From DATLFA01 sp039934635 (lineage in GTDB: Bacteria; Actinomycetota; Acidimicrobiia; Acidimicrobiales; WLNW01), in contig JBDTLT010000173.1 in the NCBI GenBank assembly GCA_039934635.1, positions 1-11,871 of the forward strand: a stretch of DNA of 11,871 nt. The letters are read 5' to 3'. The notes under the pieces are model-generated. The model searched no databases and was not told the origin of the DNA. It worked only from the letters and a program-made list of their open reading frames with translations. This document shows positions 6,914 through 11,871 of this stretch, piece by piece (position 1 is the stretch's first letter; each line of letters opens with the position of its first letter). The translations under genes were made by a program, and so were the position numbers.

Positions 6914-9613
6914 TTGGTTGGTTTGACCGTCAGCGGCGAGGCGCGCGATATGCCCCTCTTGGGGCGTGAGCGCGTCGAACGTTTCGGGAGTGCGCTTACG
7001 CACCGTCTCGCCCGTCGCCAAGAGCTCGTTGCGGGTGCGCTCCGCAAACGAGTTGATTCCCATGTCGGTGAACATGCCGTGTGCGCTCCGCAGGTGCAAG
7101 CGCGCATCGATCCGACGGCCTTCACGGCGCAGCCACTCGCCGTAGAGAAGATGCGTGCGGGCGAGTTCCGGCCGTATCGCACTGCGCGTCAAGTGATCGA
7201 TTGCCGCGTTGTAGCACTCCTCCGTAGCGAGACCAGTCGACACGAGAGCGCGCGATCTGACGAGCACCCCGAGCGCCCAGTCGCTGCCGCTCGCCTGGGC
7301 CGTCGCCGCCAGTCGCTCGAGCGTGGCATTGGCGATCGTCGGCTGTCCACAGCGGGCGGCCGCTTCGATTAGCTCAGGGAAGTGGTATTGAGAACCCCAC
7401 TCCCACGGCTGGCGATCCGCCTCGATGGCGACGGTCAACGCTTGTTCGTACTGACCCATGCTGTTGTGGAGGATGGCGCTGGCCCACTGCGCGGCCCCCA
7501 AGGTCTGCGCGTGGCCTGCTACGAGAGCGCTCGCCGCGAGGTCGTCGATCGCCCGTCGCGCGCCGCCGTCCCCGCGCCATGCGGCCAGGTTGGGGGCGGC
7601 CCATGGCAACATGTTGGCCCCCGTTGCTTCGATGATCTGGTTCGACTCGGCGATTGCCGATGCCGCGCTGTCGAGGTCGCCCTCCACAGTGAGCACGTGG
7701 GCGAGCGTGTGCAACGCCCAGGGCAACATCGTCATTGCACCGGCCGCGCGCCATGCGGCGACTTGCGTTGCCGCGAGTCGGTGCAAGGCGTGGCTATCCC
7801 ACAAGGCGGAGGCGGCCGCCATGAGGTACCCATTTACACGAAAGAACGCTTCCGACAGGGTCGTGTCGGTGCCGGTCGTGTCCAATGCCAGGCGCAGCGT
7901 GGGCGCGGCTGCGGCCGGCCCCTCGGCAGTGGCCGAAGCGAGCCCCGCGATGAGCCGTCCGTGCGTCGTCAGCTCGGCCGACGCGGGGCAGACACCGGCC
8001 GCGCGTGCGACGTCGACGATGCTCACGTTGCGGGCGAAAGTCCCGGCGATGGTCGCCGCCGCGAGGGCATCGAGGTAGGTATTACCCGCGACGCCGGGAT
8101 CGAGCGCGTCGAACAGTTTCGCGGCGCGCAAGTACAACTCGGGCACATCCCGGTAGTCGCCAACAGCAGACTTGTGTCGCGCTCGCAGCAGTTCCAGATG
8201 GGCTCGGCCCATGTCGTCGAGGAGTGTCATCTCCGCCGACGCGAGGAGGCCACCGGCAATCTCGTAGGAGCCGGCCTCTATATGAGCGGCCGCGGCGGCG
8301 AGATTGCGACTGCCGCGGCGGGACGGATCGATCGTGAGCGCGACCGAGCGCTCGAGTAACGCTGCCGCGGCGGCAAACCCGCCACGCGCACGCGCCCGAT
8401 CGGCCGAGTGTTCGAGCGCATCCGCGACGTCCTCGTCGGGGCCGGGCGATCCCAACGCGCGATGCCACGCCCGCCGATCGGGGTCTTGTTCGGGATCAGT
8501 GGCTTCGGCGAGCGATCGATGCGCGGCTTGCCGATCAGTGAGCGACGCCGACGCATACGCGGCCGATCGCACCAACGGATGCCGGAACCGCACCCGCACA
8601 CCGATGTCGAGCAGCCCCGCGTCAACGGCCGGGGTCGCAACTGACACCCCGAGGCCGAGCGCGTCGGCGGCGCGCCAGACGACCACCGGATCGCCGGTCG
8701 GCTCGGCCGCAGCCACGGTCAAGAACTGCCGTGCGGGCTCCGGGAGCTCCGCCACACGGCGGCGAAAGCTCTCCTCGATCTGACCTGTCATCGGCAGCAC
8801 CGTCGACATGCCGAAGCCACCCGCCAACTCGGACGGTGTCAAGCCCCTCGGCCATTCGACGAGAGCGAGAGGGTTGCCATGCGTCTCCGCCACGATTCGA
8901 TCGCGCACACGCTCGTCGAGCGGAACATGCAAGACCGCGCTGAGCAACGTCTGTGCATCACTGTCGTGAAGCTTATTGACGACCAGCTCGGGGAAGCTCG
9001 CGAGGTCGGCGTTCGACTGACGCGTGGCGAACACGAGACCGACGTGATCCGCGAGCAGCCGTCGGGCGACGAACGCGAGCACTTGGGCCGATTCTCGATC
9101 GAGCCAGTGCGCATCGTCGACAACGCACAAGAGCGGGCCGTCCTCGGCCGCGGCGGACAACAAACTCAAGACCGCGAGTCCGATCAACAGGCGATCCGGT
9201 GAGGTACCCGCGGTGAGGCCGAAGGCAGTGCTCGCCGCGTAACGCTGTGGCACAGGCAACGTGTCGAGACGATGCAGCAGCGACGAGCAAAGCTGATGCA
9301 GCGCGGCGAAGGGAAGCTCCATCTCGGACTCGATGCCCGTCGAGTGAACCACTGTGAATCCGGAGGCCGTGTCGATGAGATGCTGCAGCAGCGCACTCTT
9401 GCCGATACCCGCATCGCCTCGCGCAACCAGGACTCGGCTCTGCCCTTCACGAACTGCGGCGAGCAACTCGTCGAGCGCTCGACACTCCTTCGTGCGCCCG
9501 ATCAGACCGGCCGGTAGCGCGGGCATCCCAAGGTGGACTCGGCTATCGATGCGCGGCACGCTATGCCGGTCCGGCGGCGCGGGCAAGAAGACGCGCCGTC
9601 GACTGCTACTCAT
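6773..9613 (-). CDS. LAL-type LuxR regulator (AAA ATPase, helical repeats, GerE HTH), intact paralogue
   Basis: A 946-residue paralogue of the plus-strand LAL regulator, with about half the residues shared by eye. The order is an N-terminal ATPase (LIGRTKEC at 37-44, Walker A GDAGIGKS at 66-73, Walker B LLCVVDD at 161-167), then PLVRSAAYASASL and DPDRRAWHRA leading into a long TPR-like helical region. The C-terminal GerE HTH (nt 6806-6970) has LTPQEGH, NQEIGAQLFISARTVEWHL and KLNITSRRQL. It probably activates transcription on binding an unknown ligand; both ATPase motifs are intact. The ATG at 9613 overlaps the last 8 nt of the disulfide-reductase gene, with AGGG upstream, so it is probably the second gene of that operon and translationally coupled. 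An alternative start at 9526 (M30) lacks a good SD and would leave the ATPase intact. The first 29 residues are not conserved in the paralogue. Confidence 0.9.
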   Translation of the reverse strand: MSSSRRRVFLPAPPDRHSVPRIDSRVHLGMPALPAGLIGRTKECRALDELLAAVREGQSRVLVARGDAGIGKSALLQHLIDTASGFTVVHSTGIESEMELPFAALHQLCSSLLHRLDTLPVPQRYAASTAFGLTAGTSPDRLLIGLAVLSLLSAAAEDGPLLCVVDDAHWLDRESAQVLAFVARRLLADHVGLVFATRQSNADLASFPELVVNKLHDSDAQTLLSAVLHVPLDERVRDRIVAETHGNPLALVEWPRGLTPSELAGGFGMSTVLPMTGQIEESFRRRVAELPEPARQFLTVAAAEPTGDPVVVWRAADALGLGVSVATPAVDAGLLDIGVRVRFRHPLVRSAAYASASLTDRQAAHRSLAEATDPEQDPDRRAWHRALGSPGPDEDVADALEHSADRARARGGFAAAAALLERSVALTIDPSRRGSRNLAAAAAHIEAGSYEIAGGLLASAEMTLLDDMGRAHLELLRARHKSAVGDYRDVPELYLRAAKLFDALDPGVAGNTYLDALAAATIAGTFARNVSIVDVARAAGVCPASAELTTHGRLIAGLASATAEGPAAAAPTLRLALDTTGTDTTLSEAFFRVNGYLMAAASALWDSHALHRLAATQVAAWRAAGAMTMLPWALHTLAHVLTVEGDLDSAASAIAESNQIIEATGANMLPWAAPNLAAWRGDGGARRAIDDLAASALVAGHAQTLGAAQWASAILHNSMGQYEQALTVAIEADRQPWEWGSQYHFPELIEAAARCGQPTIANATLERLAATAQASGSDWALGVLVRSRALVSTGLATEECYNAAIDHLTRSAIRPELARTHLLYGEWLRREGRRIDARLHLRSAHGMFTDMGINSFAERTRNELLATGETVRKRTPETFDALTPQEGHIARLAADGQTNQEIGAQLFISARTVEWHLRKVFTKLNITSRRQLSEALPRPASLSASS

Positions 9614-10964
9614 TGCGCTGCCCTAACTCAACGTTTGCACACAACGACTTCAACGCCGAGCCGTAGATCCCGGAGAAGGTGGGAAAGGGCTGAATCGTGT
9701 CGCGCAGTGTTGCCAGGGGGATCCGGGCACGGACGGCCAGCGTCGCCTGCTGCAGCCACTCGCTTGCCTCGGGTCCGAGCGCGTGAGCGCCGGTGAGTCG
9801 CTCACCGTCGCTGAGCAACGTGACGAATCCGTTTGATTCCGAATACGAGCGCGTATACATCTCGAGCCGCGCCGCCTCGGCGAGACGGGCGGTCCCTGAG
9901 AATCGAGCCGCGGTGGCACCGACGCTCGACGCCTGGGGATCGGTGAAAACGACTCGCGGCACGGCCTCGTAGTTCGCCGCGCGAGGTTGACCGAGAATGT
10001 TCGCCGCGACGACATCGGCCTGATACTCGCCGACGTAGGTCAGCGGCAAGATTCCCGTCACGTCTCCGATCGCCCACACCCCCTCGCCGGCGCGCAAGCG
10101 CTCGTCGACCGCGATGCCATGCTCGTCGGCGTCGACTCCGACCGACTCGAGACCGAGATCGGCGACGCGTGGACGTCGTCCAGTCGCCACGAGTAGCCGA
10201 TCCCCACGGAGTGCACGTCCGTCGTCGAGCTCGATCACGTAGTCAGCTCCGTCACGACGAACCGCGGCCGCGGTCGCGCCGAGGACGAGATCGATTCCGT
10301 CTCGCCGCAGCGCGTCACCGAGCGCGGCACCGAGCGTCGCCGGCTCGCGGGGCAGAACATGCTCCGCCGCTTCGAGAAGCGCGACAGCACTGCCAAGGCG
10401 ATGCAACGCTTGCGCGAGCTCCAATCCGGTCGGTCCACCGCCGAGGACGAGTAGCCTCTGCGGCACTGCGGTCATACTCGTCGCTTCGCGCGAACCCCAG
10501 ACACCATCGAGTCGAGACAACCCGGCAATCGGCGGCAGCACTGGCTCGGACCCGGTTGCGATCACGACATGTCGGGCGATGCACCGCACGCCGTCGACAA
10601 CGACGACACCCGGCCCCGCGAGCCGACCGCGGCCGCGTAACAGGTCGATGCCTCTCGTCGCGAGCCTTTGCTCGTGCGCGGCATCGGACCAGTTGTCGAC
10701 CACGCTGTCACGCCACGCGAGCGCCGCACCGACATCGACCTCTGCGCCACCCGCGGCGGCACGGGCGGCGTGAACGGCCTCGCCGGGCCGAAGCAGTGTC
10801 TTCGACGGGATACACGCCCAGTACGAGCACTCGCCGCCCACCAGTTCACGCTCGACGATCGCGACCCGCAGCCCACCCGCGACCAACGAGTTCGCGCAGT
10901 GCTCGCCCGCCGCGCCCGCCCCGATGACGATCACGTCGTAGTCACGACTCTCGCTTCGGCCCAT
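9606..10964 (-). CDS. FAD/NAD(P)-dependent pyridine nucleotide-disulfide oxidoreductase (class I), lacking the usual C-terminal His/Glu pair
   Basis: A 452-residue flavoprotein of the glutathione reductase / lipoamide dehydrogenase / mercuric reductase family. The FAD Rossmann motif is VIVIGAGAAG (11-20). The redox-active disulfide is C46-SYWA-C51 in GGECSYWACIPSKTLL. The NAD(P)-binding motif is LVLGGGPTG (172-180). ATGRRP (260-265) and AIGD (298-301) close the FAD site. A dimerisation domain covers about 335-452. The usual catalytic end 'HxHPTxxE' reads IQPFPTFSG (424-432), so the active-site His is Phe427 and its Glu partner is Gly432. HALGPEASEW (394-403) is kept. The substrate (lipoamide, mycothione or another disulfide) cannot be decided. 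ATG at 10964 follows AGGGGG. The 3' end overlaps the LAL regulator by 8 nt; the gene is divergent from the universal stress protein gene. Confidence 0.87.
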   Translation of the reverse strand: MGRSESRDYDVIVIGAGAAGEHCANSLVAGGLRVAIVERELVGGECSYWACIPSKTLLRPGEAVHAARAAAGGAEVDVGAALAWRDSVVDNWSDAAHEQRLATRGIDLLRGRGRLAGPGVVVVDGVRCIARHVVIATGSEPVLPPIAGLSRLDGVWGSREATSMTAVPQRLLVLGGGPTGLELAQALHRLGSAVALLEAAEHVLPREPATLGAALGDALRRDGIDLVLGATAAAVRRDGADYVIELDDGRALRGDRLLVATGRRPRVADLGLESVGVDADEHGIAVDERLRAGEGVWAIGDVTGILPLTYVGEYQADVVAANILGQPRAANYEAVPRVVFTDPQASSVGATAARFSGTARLAEAARLEMYTRSYSESNGFVTLLSDGERLTGAHALGPEASEWLQQATLAVRARIPLATLRDTIQPFPTFSGIYGSALKSLCANVELGQRNE

Positions 10965-11129
10965 TCTCGACCCCCTGGTCCGGCCAACCTGCCGTGAAGA
11001 CCATCACCCAGATCGACTGTCGGGGGCACCAGTACAAGGCACTGGTCTTGTCGACCAGTGGTACCGACGGGCGCCACGGCCGACCGGCGCGCCCACACTC
11101 GAGATCAACAGGCTTCCCCGGAGGGCACG
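10965..11129. promoter_or_regulatory. divergent intergenic promoter region between disulfide reductase and universal stress protein genes
   Basis: This 165-bp gap must hold both promoters. It includes the SD AGGGGG of the reductase (reverse strand, just above 10964), the SD GGAGGG (11120-11125) of the stress protein, and the inverted repeat annotated at 11028-11060. I could not place -10 and -35 boxes reliably. Confidence 0.6.
11028..11060. promoter_or_regulatory. candidate operator: CACTGGTC-N5-GACCAGTG inverted repeat
   Basis: CACTGGTC (11040-11047) and GACCAGTG (11053-11060) are a perfect 8-bp inverted repeat with a 5-nt spacer. An additional ACCAGT half-site lies at 11028-11033. It lies about 65-95 bp upstream of the reductase start and about 70-100 bp upstream of the stress-protein start. 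The half-sites are the same as those at 1807-1855, so one regulator may control both divergent promoter pairs. Confidence 0.6.
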
Positions 11130-11693
11130 ATGAACAGAGCAGCCAGCACAGACCTCTCGAGCAACCTCGAGCGCGGCGACCGTCGGTCTCCGTGGGGCGA
11201 GTTGAAGTCCATCCTCGTTGCCATCGACGGTTCTCGCTCCTCCATGGACGCGCGGGATTTCGCGGTGGAACTGGCCGCGGAGCAGCAGGCACAGCTGCTG
11301 TTCGTCCACGTCATTCCGACGATCGATACCTGGGCGACGTGGGACGAAGACGGCGGCTACGCGCTCCCCCATGAACCAACTGAACAAGACCGTGCGGTGC
11401 TCGACATCGCGGCCGAATTGGCCGCGTCGCAAGGTGTCCACGTCACGACCGCCCTCCTCGGCGGCCCAACCACTGCCGAGATCGTGGCCTACGGCGAGTC
11501 ACACGGCGTCGACCTCATCATCCTCGGTTCGCGCGGCCACGGCGCGGTGGCCGGTGCGCTCTTCGGGAGCGTTTCGCGCGCCGTCTCGCGAAAAACGACG
11601 CTGCCCGTTGTGATCGTGCGCGGCGACGGCCGCTCGACTCACACGGCCACCGGTGCGGCACCGCCATCGACGACTCCCCTTCGATCTGCGTAG
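11130..11693 (+). CDS. universal stress protein (UspA family), ATP-binding type
   Basis: A 187-residue single-domain Usp protein with about 25 extra N-terminal residues and a 25-residue polar C-terminal tail (Thr/Ser/Pro-rich). Visible are the first strand KSILVAIDGS with the conserved Asp, then LLFVHVIP, and the nucleotide-binding motif G-x2-G-x9-G-S in LGSRGHGAVAGALFGSVS, followed by LPVVIVR. That motif is the ATP-binding form, as in the Methanocaldococcus MJ0577 and mycobacterial Rv2623 types. Such proteins are cytoplasmic and accumulate during starvation, hypoxia or redox stress. The ATG at 11130 is chosen because GGAGGG lies 4 bases upstream; the frame stays open to 11058 but that region is the operator. 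It is divergently transcribed from the disulfide reductase, with a shared operator-like palindrome between them. Confidence 0.9.
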   Translation: MNRAASTDLSSNLERGDRRSPWGELKSILVAIDGSRSSMDARDFAVELAAEQQAQLLFVHVIPTIDTWATWDEDGGYALPHEPTEQDRAVLDIAAELAASQGVHVTTALLGGPTTAEIVAYGESHGVDLIILGSRGHGAVAGALFGSVSRAVSRKTTLPVVIVRGDGRSTHTATGAAPPSTTPLRSA

Positions 11694-11727
11694 GACGCGG
11701 CGCGTCGCGAAAACGCCGCCCGCCGCG

Positions 11728-11871
11728 AACGGCTATTCGCAACCCGTCACTGCAATGGTCGACGCGGTGCGTTCACCGACCATCGACACCGTCGGGGGTG
11801 CGGACACCCACGCGATCGTGGTCTCGCTCGTGTGGACCGTCGGCATCATCGCAGTAGTCGCCCCGATCGCG
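11728..11871 (+). pseudogene. possible C-terminal remnant of an ABC-2 (DrrB-type) permease, cut by window end
   Basis: In one frame this reads NGYSQPVTAMVDAVRS, then a short linker, then IVVSLVWTVGIIAVVAPIA. This resembles the last periplasmic loop ('QPVT..V.AVR') and final membrane segment of DrrB-type ABC-2 transporter permeases. The N-terminal about 200 residues expected for such a protein are missing, because the stress-protein gene ends only about 35 bp upstream. It would therefore be a 5'-truncated remnant. Alternatively, ATG 11755 could start a short membrane peptide continuing beyond the window. Recognition is by pattern only. Confidence 0.45.

Noticed and set aside
7382..8359. 325-residue plus-strand open frame inside the minus-strand LAL gene
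   Set aside because: Antisense shadow; the minus strand encodes a continuous conserved LAL protein.
11697..11719. GCGGCG...CGCCGC hairpin after the universal stress protein stop
   Set aside because: A six-pair stem with an 11-nt loop and no T tract; expected by chance in such GC-rich DNA.

Overview
The window is GC-rich, densely packed DNA with long open frames. It also has Shine-Dalgarno (SD) starts and actinobacterial-type large LuxR (LAL) regulators with the 'DPDRRAWHRA' signature. A high-GC soil-type actinomycetote is the best guess; genus and species cannot be read from this. No rRNA, tRNA, CRISPR array, insertion sequence or replication origin was recognised.

Layout: 1-466 holds no convincing gene. 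467-1678 (minus) holds two genes, a Dps/ferritin-like protein followed by a Bax-inhibitor-1 family membrane protein. A 267-bp divergent promoter region (1679-1945) separates them from a plus-strand run. That run is an epoxide-hydrolase-like alpha/beta hydrolase (1946-2917), an abutting DipZ-type thioredoxin-fold protein (2918-3871), and a large AAA-ATPase/LuxR regulator (about 3949-6739). The regulator's start codon and its body are in different frames. Tail-to-tail with it on the minus strand is a paralogous LAL regulator (6773-9613). The paralogue overlaps by 8 nt the gene before it in its operon, a FAD/NAD(P) disulfide reductase (9606-10964). A second divergent region (10965-11129) leads to a universal stress protein (11130-11693). 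The last about 145 bases read like the C-terminal end of an ABC-2 (DrrB-type) permease whose N-terminal part is absent.

Taken together this looks like a stress/redox island: Dps-like protein, BI-1, thioredoxin-fold protein, disulfide reductase, universal stress protein, and two nutrient- or stress-type LAL activators. Two observations tie it together. First, both divergent promoter regions carry the same inverted-repeat element built on CACTGGT/ACCAGTG, suggesting co-regulation of the two halves. Second, three of the redox or metal proteins have lost residues normally essential for catalysis: the Dps ferroxidase ligands, the second Cys of the thioredoxin CxxC, and the His/Glu pair of the disulfide reductase. 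They may therefore act in binding or sensing rather than as standard enzymes. Functions are inferred from motifs read by eye; no database search was possible.
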